From: Bacteroidales bacterium
GTDB taxonomy: Bacteria > Bacteroidota > Bacteroidia > Bacteroidales > UBA932
Reading direction: 5' to 3'
Assembly (NCBI GenBank): GCA_024401695.1
Contig: JAKSKN010000002.1
Span: 124,001-188,000 of the forward strand
DNA length: 64,000 bases
The notes beneath the pieces were generated by a model. That model was given only the letters and a program-made list of their open reading frames with translations. It was not told the DNA's origin and ran no database searches. Position 1 is the first letter of the stretch; each line of letters begins with the position of its first letter. This document shows positions 14,560 to 24,271 of this stretch, in pieces. The position numbers were made by a program, and so were the translations under genes.

Positions 14560-16764
14560 TTATTCGGCTTCCAGGAGGAGTACGCGTGAAGACCAGTCGG
14601 AATTCATCTCAGGATACCTCATATTGTTGGTCATAGGTATGCTGAGACCGTTCTCCATAAGGAACTTGCCGGAGAAGGACCTGCCCTCGAAGAAGAGGGG
14701 ACGGACGTCAACTCTGTCGAGCTCGGTGATCTTGTACATCTTGTCCGGGTCGAGACCGGCGAACTTGGCAAGGCTGAAGTGCTCGTCCTGGAAGTTCTTG
14801 ATCTTCCACCAGTAGAAGACTGCTGCAGACTTGTCGGCTGCGACGTGCATCATTGAAGCGTAGCCCTTGTCGTCGTATGGAGAAACGAGGCGGTAGATGT
14901 CACCGAACTGGACGATAGGACGGATGCGCTTGTACTCGGCGATAGCCTTGCGGCATACTTCCTTCTCGTTGTCGGTCATATTCTTCGGCTGTATTTCCAT
15001 ACCCAGGCGGCCGCTCATTGCAACGTCGATGCGGTATTTGATCGATGTGGTCCTGTGTACGGTGTGGTTAGGAGTCGCGCTGATATGCGAAGCCATAGCT
15101 ATTGCAGGGAAGAAGTATGACGTACCCCACTGCATATAGACGCGCTGGAGGGCGTCCGTGTTGTCGGATACCCAGAATTCGTCGAACCAAGGCAGGACGC
15201 CCCAGTTGGCACGGCCGCCACCGGAGGCGCAGGCCTGGATGGTAAGGTCGGGATAGGCGGCGCGGATGCGGTTGCAGACTTTCTCAAAGCCTCTCCAATA
15301 CTCGATGAGAAGATGGCTCTGGCGCTTGAGATATTGAGAACCGTAGGCGGAAACATTCATATTTGAGTCCCACTTGATGTAGTCGAGGTCCGGAATCTCT
15401 TTCTTTAAGCCGTCAACGATACTGAAGATATAGTCCTGGACGGCAGGGTTGCTGAGGTCAAGGACCAGCTGGGTGCCGCCGCGGCCGTAGACATTGTCGC
15501 GCTTAGGAGCCCTGAGAACCCAGTCCGGGTGTGCATCATAAAGTTCACTAGGGTTGTTGGTCATCTCGGGTTCGATCCAGATGCCGAACTTGATGCCGTG
15601 CTTGTCGGCGGTCTTGACGAGCCAGCCGAGGCCGTTAGGCAACTTGTTCTTGTCAACCTTCCAGTCGCCGAGGGCGCAGTTGTCGGTCAGACGTGGATAT
15701 TTCTCGCCGAACCAGCCGTCGTCCATAACGAAGAGTTCGCCGCCCATAGAGGCGATGTCGCCCATCATCTGGTCCATTCCCGGCTCGTTGATGTCGAAAT
15801 AGACGCCTTCCCAGGAGTTGAGAAGGATCTTGCGCTCCACGTCACCGTGGGCGAGGCGGTATTTGCGGCCCCAGTGGTGGAAGTTGCGTGACGCTCCGCT
15901 CAGACCTTCGTCAGAGAAAGTGTAGGCGAGGGCAGGGGTCTTGAAGGTCTCTCCAGCCTCAAGGTAGTACTCGGCGTTCTCAGGGCTTACGCCTGCAAGG
16001 AAATGGTGATAGTCGGAGTCGTTGGTCTGGACACGGAGCTCGTAGTTGCTGCCCCACTCGAGAGCTGCACCGATCACGCGGCCACTGTTCTCCTGAGGTT
16101 TGCCGTCAAGCGAGAACATAACCTCGCCGTGGCTTGTATGGGAGTTGCGTGTGCCGTCGATGTTCTTGATGACCTTGAATCCGCGGGTGAGAGGCTCTGT
16201 CGTGAGACCTCCTTCATTGGCCCAGCTGCCGTAGAGGGAGCACATCCACACGTCACCGACGTGAATCGGCAGGCAGCCGGAATCATAGCGGCGAAGGACA
16301 ATGGTCTGAGGATTCTTCTTGCTTGCCTTGGCTGTATTCGTGATTTCAGCCCAGGTCTCTATCATATCCTGGTCATAGAATGACTTGTAGACGTTCTTGA
16401 CAATGACCGGGTATATTGGGTCGGCCGATGTTACGGTGATGGTCTCTCCGCCGTCCCAGCTCGTGCGCTCCACGCCTGTGACCTTCAGGTCAAGGGTCAT
16501 GCTCCCGTCGGCCTGCGTCACTGCAATCGCGCATTCCGTGGTGCCCTTCAGGCCGAATGCAGGATATGCCCCTTCTGGACGGAGGCCGGAGAACCGGATC
16601 TGTCCCAGATCGGCATCCACGAGGCGGGCGCCGTAATAACTGATTCCAAGTTCGCGCCCGTTCTGGGTGTCAAGCACGAGAGTCGTTTTGCTGGTGTTGA
16701 GCGCTGTCTGTGCGGAAGCTAGCTGCCAGGCTGCCATCAACAGGATGAATAGTGTCTTTTTCAT
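14560..16764 (-). CDS. GH36 alpha-galactosidase, exported
   Basis: Family GH36 enzyme of 734 residues that removes alpha-1,6-galactose, here most likely from galactomannan oligosaccharides. A signal peptide (MKKTLFILLMAAWQLASA) places it in the periplasm. After the N-terminal beta-supersandwich domain the catalytic barrel shows VMDDGWFGEKYP near residue 347, GIWIEPEM near 394, the nucleophile motif DYIKWDSN with Asp466, ACASGGGRANWG near 511 and the SDNTD motif at 533-537 carrying the acid/base. The length is normal. It is the last gene of a four-gene operon, three bases after the GH94 gene, and is followed by a hairpin terminator. Confidence 0.95.
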   Translation of the reverse strand: MKKTLFILLMAAWQLASAQTALNTSKTTLVLDTQNGRELGISYYGARLVDADLGQIRFSGLRPEGAYPAFGLKGTTECAIAVTQADGSMTLDLKVTGVERTSWDGGETITVTSADPIYPVIVKNVYKSFYDQDMIETWAEITNTAKASKKNPQTIVLRRYDSGCLPIHVGDVWMCSLYGSWANEGGLTTEPLTRGFKVIKNIDGTRNSHTSHGEVMFSLDGKPQENSGRVIGAALEWGSNYELRVQTNDSDYHHFLAGVSPENAEYYLEAGETFKTPALAYTFSDEGLSGASRNFHHWGRKYRLAHGDVERKILLNSWEGVYFDINEPGMDQMMGDIASMGGELFVMDDGWFGEKYPRLTDNCALGDWKVDKNKLPNGLGWLVKTADKHGIKFGIWIEPEMTNNPSELYDAHPDWVLRAPKRDNVYGRGGTQLVLDLSNPAVQDYIFSIVDGLKKEIPDLDYIKWDSNMNVSAYGSQYLKRQSHLLIEYWRGFEKVCNRIRAAYPDLTIQACASGGGRANWGVLPWFDEFWVSDNTDALQRVYMQWGTSYFFPAIAMASHISATPNHTVHRTTSIKYRIDVAMSGRLGMEIQPKNMTDNEKEVCRKAIAEYKRIRPIVQFGDIYRLVSPYDDKGYASMMHVAADKSAAVFYWWKIKNFQDEHFSLAKFAGLDPDKMYKITELDRVDVRPLFFEGRSFSGKFLMENGLSIPMTNNMRYPEMNSDWSSRVLLLEAE

Positions 16765-16767
16765 TGG

Positions 16768-19179
16768 CTATATGGTAATGTCTAGTTTATGTTCTCCCGG
16801 CTCATAGGGGATGAATCTGCTGCCACCCTTGCCGGTATTGTGGATGGTGATGTCATACACGGCATCGCGGAAGGCGCGGTGCACCTTGTATGTGCCGAAC
16901 TTGTCGGCCGGCAGGCAAGGCTCTATCAGAAGCCCGTCATAGTCCGGCTTGACGCCGAGCAGCCATTCCGTGATTGTGTACCAGTTCCAGGCGGCAGTAC
17001 CCGTGAGCCAGCTGTTCTTGCCCTCTCCCGGACGGGCCGCATCCTTGCCTGCCACCATCTGGCAGTAGACATATGGCTCGACTTTGTGGAGGTTCTGGTC
17101 CTTGATGTATGAAGGGCATATCTTGCGGTAATGCTCCCAGGCGTCCTGTGCACGGCCTGCGACGGCTTCTCCTATGATCACCCACGGATTGTTGTGGCAG
17201 AAGATGCCGGCGTTCTCCTTGTATCCCTGCGGATATGAGGATATCTCGCCGTATTCGATGTAGTATTTTGTGTATGCGGGGTTGTTGAGGACTATGCCGT
17301 GTTCGCAGTCCATCATCTCCTTCACGCTGTCAAGCGCCTTTGCGCACATACCCTTGCCGGCGCCTACACCGGCCATTGTGCACCAGCCCTGGCTTTCGAT
17401 GAAAATCTTTCCTTCCTCGCACTCGTCGGAGCCTATCTTGCGTCCGTAGTAGTCGTATGCGCGGAGGAACCACCTTCCATCCCATCCGTATTTCTCGATG
17501 GCGGATTCCATATCGGCAATCTGCTTTTTGACAGAACTGCTGTCAAGCTTGCAGTGATCGAGAAGGTCGGCATACTGCTTACCGCAGAAGACGAACTGCC
17601 CGGCAATCATCAGGGATTCGGCCTTTGAGCCTTCCGACTTGTTTTCGGTGGTCTGGAATGATTCGTTAGGATCGTTCGAGAAGCAGTTGAGGTTGAGGCA
17701 GTCGTTCCAGTCGGCGCGGCCGATGAGCGGCAGTCCGTGAGGACCGAGGTTGTTCACGACGTGCTCGAAACTGATTCTGAGGTGTTCCATCAGCGATACC
17801 TCGGTGCCGGGCACGTTGTCGAATGGCACCTTCTCGTTGAGGATGCTGAAGTCCCCCGTCTCCTTGATGTATGCAACGGTACCGAAGATCAGCCAGAGCG
17901 GGTCGTCGTTGAAGCCGCCGCCGATGCCGTTGTTCCCGCGCTTGGTGAGAGGCTGGTACTGATGGTAGCAGCCGCCGTCGGCAAACTGGGTCGAGGCAAT
18001 GTCGATGATCCTTTCACGGGCGCGCTCCGGAATCTGATGCACGAAGCCCACGAGGTCCTGGTTGGAGTCGCGGAAGCCCATCCCGCGTCCGATGCCGCTC
18101 TCGAAGAAAGAAGCACTGCGCGAGAAGTTGAACGTGACCATACATTGATACTGGTTCCATATGTTGACCATTCGGTCGACGCCTTCTTCTGAAGTCTCGA
18201 CGCTGAATCGGCCGAGAAGTTCATCCCAGTAGCGGCCGAGATGGGTGAATGCCTCGTCAACCTTTGCGGAGGTGTCGAACGCGTCCAGGATTTCCTTGGC
18301 GCGCTTTTTATTCACGAGCGCGGAGCAGCTGTTGAGCACCTTCGGGTCAGCCGGGGCGAATTTCTCGTCCTGCGGATTCTCGACATAGCCGAGAACGAAT
18401 ACCAGCTCGCGCGTTTCTCCGGGAGCGAGCGACATCTCGAAAAAGTGTGACGCAATCGGACTCCAGCCGTGGGCCACGCTGTTTGTCGCCTTGCCGGAAA
18501 CGACGTTCTGAGGGGCGTCGAATCCGTTGTACAGGCCGATGAAGCTTTCGCGGTCGGTGTCGAATCCGTCCACCGGCGCGTTGACGCCGTAGAAGGCGTA
18601 GTGGTCGCGGCGCTCGCGGTATTCAGTCTTGTGATAAATGACGGAACCGTCAATCTCAACCTCTCCCGTAGAGAAATTCCTTTGGAAATTCTCCATATCG
18701 GTCTCGGCGTTCCAGAGGCACCATTCCACGAAGGAGAAGAGCTTGAACGCCTTTTTGCTGTCGCCTGTGTTCTTCAGGGTGAGCTTGTGGATCTCGCAGC
18801 GGCGGCCGAGCGGAACGAAGAAAAGCTCGCTGACCTCAAGGCCGCGGAGGGAACCCGTGATGCGGGTGTAGCCCATTCCGTGCCTGCATTCGTAGCTGTC
18901 CAGCCTGGTTTTGCAAGGCTTGAATCCCGGACTCCAGATGCCTTCACCGTCATTTATGTAGAAATAACGGCCACCGTTGTCCATAGGCACTCCGTTGTAG
19001 CGGTAACGTGTTATGCGGCGGAACTTCGCGTCCTTGCAGAAGCAGTAGCCGCCGGCCGTGTTTGAGACGAGACCGAAGAAATCCTCTGTTCCAAGATAGT
19101 TGATCCAGGGCCACGGAGTGGCCGGATCGGTAATGACGAATTCGCGTGCGGCGTCGTCAAAATAACCGTATTGTTTCAT
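16768..19179 (-). CDS. GH94 phosphorylase, probably cellobiose phosphorylase
   Basis: Family GH94 inverting phosphorylase of 803 residues without signal peptide, so cytosolic. The start [19 protein letters not shown] is typical for cellobiose phosphorylase, as are the WPWINYLG segment, [19 protein letters not shown] and the general-acid motif [28 protein letters not shown] and [11 protein letters not shown] follow in the catalytic barrel. Cellobiose phosphorylases turn cellobiose and phosphate into glucose 1-phosphate and glucose; other beta-glucosyl disaccharides cannot be ruled out by sequence. In the context of mannan genes it would handle the glucose-glucose units of glucomannan. Spacing to its neighbours is three bases on each side. 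Confidence 0.88.
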   Translation of the reverse strand: MKQYGYFDDAAREFVITDPATPWPWINYLGTEDFFGLVSNTAGGYCFCKDAKFRRITRYRYNGVPMDNGGRYFYINDGEGIWSPGFKPCKTRLDSYECRHGMGYTRITGSLRGLEVSELFFVPLGRRCEIHKLTLKNTGDSKKAFKLFSFVEWCLWNAETDMENFQRNFSTGEVEIDGSVIYHKTEYRERRDHYAFYGVNAPVDGFDTDRESFIGLYNGFDAPQNVVSGKATNSVAHGWSPIASHFFEMSLAPGETRELVFVLGYVENPQDEKFAPADPKVLNSCSALVNKKRAKEILDAFDTSAKVDEAFTHLGRYWDELLGRFSVETSEEGVDRMVNIWNQYQCMVTFNFSRSASFFESGIGRGMGFRDSNQDLVGFVHQIPERARERIIDIASTQFADGGCYHQYQPLTKRGNNGIGGGFNDDPLWLIFGTVAYIKETGDFSILNEKVPFDNVPGTEVSLMEHLRISFEHVVNNLGPHGLPLIGRADWNDCLNLNCFSNDPNESFQTTENKSEGSKAESLMIAGQFVFCGKQYADLLDHCKLDSSSVKKQIADMESAIEKYGWDGRWFLRAYDYYGRKIGSDECEEGKIFIESQGWCTMAGVGAGKGMCAKALDSVKEMMDCEHGIVLNNPAYTKYYIEYGEISSYPQGYKENAGIFCHNNPWVIIGEAVAGRAQDAWEHYRKICPSYIKDQNLHKVEPYVYCQMVAGKDAARPGEGKNSWLTGTAAWNWYTITEWLLGVKPDYDGLLIEPCLPADKFGTYKVHRAFRDAVYDITIHNTGKGGSRFIPYEPGEHKLDITI

Positions 19180-19182
19180 ATG

Positions 19183-20217
19183 TCAGAATTTCCATTTCAG
19201 GCCGGCTTTTGGCCAGGCTGTTACGACATCTTCAGCCCACGGGCCATCTGAACTTGCCTCGGGGGTGAAGAAAGAGCAGGTCTCGTGCTTGTCTCCGACA
19301 CTCCAGATCATCCACGAGATATTGTTGGCGTCACTCCAGCTGCACCATTCGTTCCAGGACTCGATATCCATCTCACCGTCGCCGGAGGCGTCGCAGGATG
19401 CGCATTCGGAGAGGAAGATAGGCGTACCCTTGGCGAGGGCCGCGTCGCAGGCATCGCGAAGCTCTTTCTTGTGGGTGCCGGCGTAGAAGTGGACAGTGTA
19501 CATCACGTTGTCGTATGAAGTGATCGGGTCTTCGGCTGGCAGGTCGATCCTCTGATCCCAGGACGGACAGCCCACGAGAATAAGTGGATGGACGTTGGAA
19601 AGGGATGTAATGGTAGCGATGAGGTCTTCGGAATATGCCTTGAGATGCTGCCAATAGGCCTTCATGGCTTCAGGATCGCCAAGGTCGGCATAGCTGCGGT
19701 TCTCTTCGAATGAGAAGCATACGGGCTCGTTGAAGAGCTCATAAATTATGTTCGGGCAGTCGGCATACTTTGTGGCCACGTAGGTGAAAAATTCTTTTGC
19801 GGCTTCGGGGTGGGTGATGTGTGAGTGCCAGTCGGCAATCAGGTATGCATCGTTTTCGATGGCCGACTTTGCGAGGGCGTCGAAGCATTTGACAGCAAGG
19901 TCCTTGTCATCAAGATAGCCGTGGTCGCAGCCCGGGTTCCACTCGAGGGCGAAGTCATCGGAGCCGATGGCGGCACGGTAAATGGTGACGCCTGTCTGGG
20001 CCTTCAGGCTTTTCAGGCTGCTTTCGTTGTAGAATCTTGGCCAGAGGTTGTGCCAGCCGTAGCTGATGCCGTGAAATACCACTGCTTCGTCAGACCCTTC
20101 CATCTTCAAGGTTGTGCCGTCCACCTGAAGCCTGGCGACATTGGCTTTTTCCTGCTTGCAGCCGGCGAGGGCCATTGCCGCTGCGGCGAGTGCCGCAAAT
20201 ATGATGATCTTTTTCAT
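19183..20217 (-). CDS. GH5 endo-beta-glucanase-like lipoprotein
   Basis: Exported GH5 enzyme of the cellulase-like type (subfamily 2 by appearance), about 344 residues. The start at 20217 is chosen because it gives a clean lipoprotein signal, MKKIIIFAALAAAAMALAGC, with the lipobox cysteine at position 20. Catalytic motifs are YELFNEP (acid/base Glu164) and FLSECAS (nucleophile Glu271); ADWHSH, VGCPSW and TVHFYAGTH match the family's substrate-binding strands. It probably cuts beta-1,4-glucosyl links in glucomannan or cello-oligosaccharides, providing cellobiose for the neighbouring GH94 enzyme. It lies four bases after the transporter gene. Mannanase activity is possible but less likely. Confidence 0.87.
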   Translation of the reverse strand: MKKIIIFAALAAAAMALAGCKQEKANVARLQVDGTTLKMEGSDEAVVFHGISYGWHNLWPRFYNESSLKSLKAQTGVTIYRAAIGSDDFALEWNPGCDHGYLDDKDLAVKCFDALAKSAIENDAYLIADWHSHITHPEAAKEFFTYVATKYADCPNIIYELFNEPVCFSFEENRSYADLGDPEAMKAYWQHLKAYSEDLIATITSLSNVHPLILVGCPSWDQRIDLPAEDPITSYDNVMYTVHFYAGTHKKELRDACDAALAKGTPIFLSECASCDASGDGEMDIESWNEWCSWSDANNISWMIWSVGDKHETCSFFTPEASSDGPWAEDVVTAWPKAGLKWKF

Positions 20218-20221
20218 TGTG

Positions 20222-21577
20222 TTATTTTTTGATAGGGAACTTGAATGCAAGCCAGCCCATTATGAGGGCGATTCCGGCCGGAATCAGCGAGAACAGGGAC
20301 CAGACCATTGTGCGTACGGAATCCGTTACGGTTGCCGGATCAATGATAAGATTGCCAACATCATTACGAATCATCTCTGCGCCTGCAAGACCGAGGAAAA
20401 GAGCGATGAGGGAACCTGAAATGGCACCGCCGAGTTTCTGGGCCATAGTGCCTGAGGAGAAGATGAGGCCGGTTGAGGATGTGCCGAATTTTTCAGTCGC
20501 ATAGTCGGCTACGTCGGCATACATCGACCAGAGGAGCGGTGAGTAGATGCCTACGCCGACTGACGTGAGAACCACCAGGGCAATCATCAGCCAGATGTAT
20601 TTCGGACTCATCGGGACAAAGAAGAATGCCACAGAGAACACAACGCATATTGCTGATGCGATGATGAATGCAAGTCTCTTTGATCCCACGCGCTTGGTGA
20701 AGGCAGGGGAGAGGGCACCGAATATCATACAGGTGACTTCTCCGAAAGCCATAAACACGCTGAAGTTGATGATGAAGCTTCCGAGTGTCACATTCCCTCC
20801 AAGGCAGTAGCTGAATATATAGCCTGCAACGGCATAGCGGAATCCGTTGAAGAAATTCGTGCAGAGCCCGGCGAGTGTGAGGTAAACCCAAGGTCTGTTC
20901 TTGAACAGGTTCACAAACTGGCTGAACGAATATTTTTCAGCGCGCTTCGGCTTGATGCGCTCTTTGGTGAAGAGTCCGCAGAGCAGGGTCATCACTGCGG
21001 CGAGTGAGCCGAAAATGATTCCTATGATGGTGTATTGATGAGCATCTGTGCCTCCGATGAGCTTCTGAATGTATGGAAGTGAAAGCAGGGTGATGAATCC
21101 CATTGCGTATGCGCCTACCATACGGAATGATGAGAACTGGTTCTTTTCGTTGTCGTCATCAGTCATCACGCCGAGAAGCGAACCGTACGGCACGTTGACG
21201 GCGGTGTAAATGGCCATCATCAGCAGATAGAGGGTGTATGTATAGATGCGCTTCCCGACAGGCCCCAGGTCCGGGGTGTGCAGCAGAAGCGCGAATATGA
21301 GGCCGAACGGGATGGCGCCGAAAATCAGCCACGGACGATAGGTGCCCCAGCGTGACTGTGTGCGGTCCGCGAGGCTGCCCATAATTGGATCGGTGACAAC
21401 GTCAAACAAACGCGCCAGCAGCATCAGAGCTGCTGCGTCTGCGAAAGAAAGCCCGAATACGTCGGTGAAGAACAGGGGGAATGCGATGGACATTATCTTC
21501 CAGGTGATTCCGCCTGCAGCCGCATCGCCGAGAGCATATGCGATTTTTTCTTTAAGAGAACATTTTGTGGTGGCCAT
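20222..21577 (-). CDS. GPH-family sugar:cation symporter (MFS)
   Basis: Inner-membrane glycoside-pentoside-hexuronide type symporter of 451 residues with about 12 hydrophobic helices. The N-terminus (EKIAYALGDAAAGGITWKI), the DVVTDPIMGSLADRTQSRWGTYRPW loop, here split by DPIMGSLADRT and SRWGTYRPWL, and YGSLLGVMTDD are standard for the family. In mannan loci of Bacteroidota such symporters import mannobiose or related disaccharides. It is the first gene of the operon leading to GH36 and has a plausible -7 box directly upstream. Confidence 0.9.
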   Translation of the reverse strand: MATTKCSLKEKIAYALGDAAAGGITWKIMSIAFPLFFTDVFGLSFADAAALMLLARLFDVVTDPIMGSLADRTQSRWGTYRPWLIFGAIPFGLIFALLLHTPDLGPVGKRIYTYTLYLLMMAIYTAVNVPYGSLLGVMTDDDNEKNQFSSFRMVGAYAMGFITLLSLPYIQKLIGGTDAHQYTIIGIIFGSLAAVMTLLCGLFTKERIKPKRAEKYSFSQFVNLFKNRPWVYLTLAGLCTNFFNGFRYAVAGYIFSYCLGGNVTLGSFIINFSVFMAFGEVTCMIFGALSPAFTKRVGSKRLAFIIASAICVVFSVAFFFVPMSPKYIWLMIALVVLTSVGVGIYSPLLWSMYADVADYATEKFGTSSTGLIFSSGTMAQKLGGAISGSLIALFLGLAGAEMIRNDVGNLIIDPATVTDSVRTMVWSLFSLIPAGIALIMGWLAFKFPIKK

Positions 21578-21601
21578 TGTACGATGTGTTATTTGATTTT
21601 A

Positions 21602-21609
21602 TAAAGATA
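21602..21609 (-). promoter_or_regulatory. Probable -7 box of the GPH-GH5-GH94-GH36 operon
   Basis: TATCTTTA on the minus strand, one base off TAnnTTTG, 25 bases before the transporter ATG. It sits between the gene and a large palindrome. Confidence 0.45.
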
Positions 21610-21637
21610 CTCTTTTTCAGTCATTCTTAGTCATTCT

Positions 21638-21776
21638 TAAAAAATAACTTGGTAATCTTTATGGTTCTTGTTTTGTCTTTTGAACATGTCATTCAGTCAC
21701 GTAGCACGGCTACGCTCCTTCATTCCATATCCAAAATACATAAACAATCCCTCATAAATCTTTACCAACTTATTTT
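21638..21776. repeat. 139-base imperfect palindrome in the 318-base gap between two mannan operons
   Basis: The gap 21578-21895 has no gene. Most of it is one large imperfect inverted repeat centred near 21707, where CGTAGC-acg-GCTACG forms the tip. The outer arms start AAAAAATAACTTGGTAATC and end with the near-complement TTACCAACTTATTTTTT. Between them TTTTG/CAAAA and ATTCA-type stretches also pair with mismatches. It could be a MITE/REPIN-like element or a long RNA hairpin. It is followed by the separate terminator at 21801-21845. Confidence 0.65.
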
Positions 21777-21800
21777 TTCATCATTCCTTAAAATAAAAAA

Positions 21801-21845
21801 CGGGTGGTAAATGCCAAACAAGCGCCAAATTGCATTTACCACCCG
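21801..21845 (-). terminator. Terminator of the GH26-GH130 operon
   Basis: Perfect 14-base stem CGGGTGGTAAATGC/GCATTTACCACCCG with a 17-base loop; on the minus strand it is followed by TTTTTTATTTT. It lies about 50 bases after the GH130 stop codon. Confidence 0.88.
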
Positions 21846-21895
21846 CTTCCCGAAAATCACCATTATTTTACCTAATAAATATTCCCTGGCGCTTG

Positions 21896-23053
21896 CTACC
21901 TATTTTCATTCAAATCGATAAGTCTGTTCAATCGTTTTACGGTCTCACCCGTGGCAAGTCCGTCCGGGAGAGTGTTCATGCAATAGTCCACGAGTCTGTC
22001 GACCGTTGATGTCGCAACGTGGAGCCTGGTGTCGGAAGATGCGTAGTAGATGAATACCTTGCCGTCTTCGTCTGCGATCCAGCCATTGGAGAAAAGGACA
22101 TTGAGAACGTCACCGACATATTCCCCGCCTTCCGGGGCCATGAAGAATCCAGCTGGCTGTGCGATGACCTTCGTCGGGTCTTCCAGCGCTGTCATATACA
22201 TATACAGCACATATCTGAGGCCGGAAGCGCAGTATCGCACTCCGTGGGCGAGATGGAGCCAGCCTTTCTCCGTCCTGATAGGTTGAGGGCCTTCTCCGTT
22301 CTTTGCCTCAGTGATGGTATGATAATGCCGCGGGCTGATGATGATCTGCTCCTTGACCTCGGCATCCGTTATGTCATCGACCAGCGCCCATCCTATGCCG
22401 CCGCCGCTGCCTGTCTCGATGAAGCAGTCCTGTGGCCGTGTGTACAGCGCGTACTTGCCGTTCACGAATTCAGGATGCAGGACAACATTGCGCTGCTGGT
22501 TCTTGCATCTGAGATCCGGCAGCCTTTCCCAATTGACGAGATCCTTCGTGCGGGCTATGCCGCATGAGGCTGTCGCCGCGGAGATGTCCTGCTCTGCATC
22601 GTGGTCCTTGCGCTCCACGCAGAACAAACCGTATATCCAGCCGTCCTCGTGACGCGTGAGTCTCATATCATATATGTTGGTGGCCGGCTCTCCATATTCC
22701 GGCATTGTGACGGGACGCGGCCAGAAAGTGAAGTTATCTATGCCGTTCGGGCTTTCGGCTACGGCGAAGAACGACTTCCGGTCAGCCGCCTCTGTCCTTG
22801 CCACAATCACATATTTGTCACCCCATTTTATGGCGCCGCCGTTGAATGTCGCGTGGACCGCGAAGCGCTCCATCAGGTATGGGTTGCGTTCCTTGTTGAA
22901 ATCGTACCGCCACTCCAACGGTGCGTGGCCGCCCGTCAGGACAGGGTGGATATATCTTTCGTACACGCCATTGCCCTCTATCGGCTCGTTGCGCCGCTCT
23001 ATGAGGGCCTTGTGCCGGTTTCTCAATAATTTCTCTCTCTCTTCAAAAGTCAT
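21896..23053 (-). CDS. GH130 mannosyl-glucose phosphorylase
   Basis: Family GH130 phosphorylase of 385 residues, most like subfamily 1 4-O-beta-D-mannosyl-D-glucose phosphorylase, which yields mannose 1-phosphate and glucose. There is no signal peptide, so it is cytosolic. The probable catalytic aspartate is Asp129 in [54 protein letters not shown] and [18 protein letters not shown] are family blocks, the GSGGGIGW loop being typical of the mannosyl-glucose subgroup. It follows the GH26 gene by one base and pairs functionally with the 2-epimerase at 43244-44422, which would supply its substrate. Subfamily assignment is from memory of motifs. Confidence 0.92.
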   Translation of the reverse strand: MTFEEREKLLRNRHKALIERRNEPIEGNGVYERYIHPVLTGGHAPLEWRYDFNKERNPYLMERFAVHATFNGGAIKWGDKYVIVARTEAADRKSFFAVAESPNGIDNFTFWPRPVTMPEYGEPATNIYDMRLTRHEDGWIYGLFCVERKDHDAEQDISAATASCGIARTKDLVNWERLPDLRCKNQQRNVVLHPEFVNGKYALYTRPQDCFIETGSGGGIGWALVDDITDAEVKEQIIISPRHYHTITEAKNGEGPQPIRTEKGWLHLAHGVRYCASGLRYVLYMYMTALEDPTKVIAQPAGFFMAPEGGEYVGDVLNVLFSNGWIADEDGKVFIYYASSDTRLHVATSTVDRLVDYCMNTLPDGLATGETVKRLNRLIDLNENR

Positions 23054-23054
23054 A

Positions 23055-24182
23055 TCAGTTCAGGAATAAGGTTTTTTCGCTTTCCGCAAAAGTTTTGAAA
23101 TCCGCTTCTGAGCGACTGCCCGGGAATGGGGCGTAGTAATGAACGTCGCGGCGGCCTTCCTCGCTGGTGTTGCGCCAAGTGAGAACGTATGATACCGGGA
23201 ATCCGTCGAGTGCCGGCATCAGTACCTCGGTCCACCAGTTTTCGTACTGGAGACTCTCGAAGCCGGTTTCTGTAACGGCAAGTATCTTGTTATGTTCTTC
23301 TGCGATCTCAGTCATACAGCCCAGCAGCTCTCTCATCTGTGCTATGAATGCGGCATTGGTGGCCTCAATGTTCTCCATCCCGGGATGTGACGGCTCATAC
23401 TGGTCGAGGCCGATGATGTCGACATAATCGTCGCCAGGATACCTTTCCATCCATTTTTCGAAGTCCTTCTGCAGGCCGTTCGGTGATATGGCCCACACAA
23501 GGTTGTCCAGGCCGCGGTCCTTGACGAGGTAGTCGTATGTCATCACCCAGAGAGCGTTGTATTCCTCTGCCGAGCAGAGTCCCGCACCCCACCAGAACCA
23601 GCCTCCGGTGTGTTCGTGCCAAGGACGGAATATGACGGGGATTTCCTTTATCTGCTCAAGATAGTCTCCCACCTTGCCCAGCCAGCCCATGAACAAATCG
23701 TGACGCCCTCCGCCCGGAAGGATGGATTTGACGACAGTCGTGTCGCTCACATCCCAGGCGTCGCCGCCGGTAAGCGGATTCCGCAGATGCCAGCTCATAG
23801 TGACTATGCCGCCGCGTGCGTGATGTTTTTTTGCCGCTTCCAGCATTATGTCGAATTTGTTGCCGTCGAGATTCTTGCCTGCACCGTACGGGCTGTCCTC
23901 GTCAAGCTCGATCCCTCCAAGGTCAAGACCGAGGACCATAGGGTATGCACCGGCTGTGCTGAGGACATCGGAACGTTCCAGTGTGTAGTCGTTGTCTTCA
24001 TTGGCGTTCCAGTAGTGGCCGTACATAAGGTCGTCCTGGTGACCGTACATATATTTCCCGTCAATTACAGCCTGCTTCAGTGCAGATATTGTATTATTAT
24101 CCTTTCCGGCAGGGGCCTGCCCGCAAGAGGCGGCAAGTATGCAAATGGCAAGCGTCAGGGGTAGGTTAGGTTTATGCGACAT
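23055..24182 (-). CDS. GH26 endo-beta-1,4-mannanase lipoprotein
   Basis: Endo-mannanase of family GH26, 375 residues, exported as a lipoprotein ([10 protein letters not shown], cysteine 20). Catalytic residues are visible: acid/base Glu190 in [16 protein letters not shown] and nucleophile Glu305 in [18 protein letters not shown]-type opening (here [14 protein letters not shown]) and [10 protein letters not shown] are standard GH26 blocks. It would cleave beta-mannan, glucomannan or galactomannan to oligosaccharides or mannobiose at the outer membrane or in the periplasm. It is the first gene of a two-gene operon with GH130 and has a good upstream promoter. Confidence 0.95.
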   Translation of the reverse strand: MSHKPNLPLTLAICILAASCGQAPAGKDNNTISALKQAVIDGKYMYGHQDDLMYGHYWNANEDNDYTLERSDVLSTAGAYPMVLGLDLGGIELDEDSPYGAGKNLDGNKFDIMLEAAKKHHARGGIVTMSWHLRNPLTGGDAWDVSDTTVVKSILPGGGRHDLFMGWLGKVGDYLEQIKEIPVIFRPWHEHTGGWFWWGAGLCSAEEYNALWVMTYDYLVKDRGLDNLVWAISPNGLQKDFEKWMERYPGDDYVDIIGLDQYEPSHPGMENIEATNAAFIAQMRELLGCMTEIAEEHNKILAVTETGFESLQYENWWTEVLMPALDGFPVSYVLTWRNTSEEGRRDVHYYAPFPGSRSEADFKTFAESEKTLFLN

Positions 24183-24216
24183 TTATATAATAGATGGGTA
24201 TTGTTAGTTTGTATTG

Positions 24217-24248
24217 CAAAAATATATAGTTGTGTCAGAACAAACAAA
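24217..24248 (-). promoter_or_regulatory. Promoter of the GH26-GH130 operon
   Basis: Minus-strand TATTTTTG at 24217-24224 fits TAnnTTTG, with TTTG at 24245-24248 spaced 20 bases upstream, the usual -33/-7 arrangement of the Bacteroidota primary sigma factor. Leader length would be about 29 bases. Confidence 0.65.
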
Positions 24249-24271
24249 TATGTAATTATCTAAATGTGATA

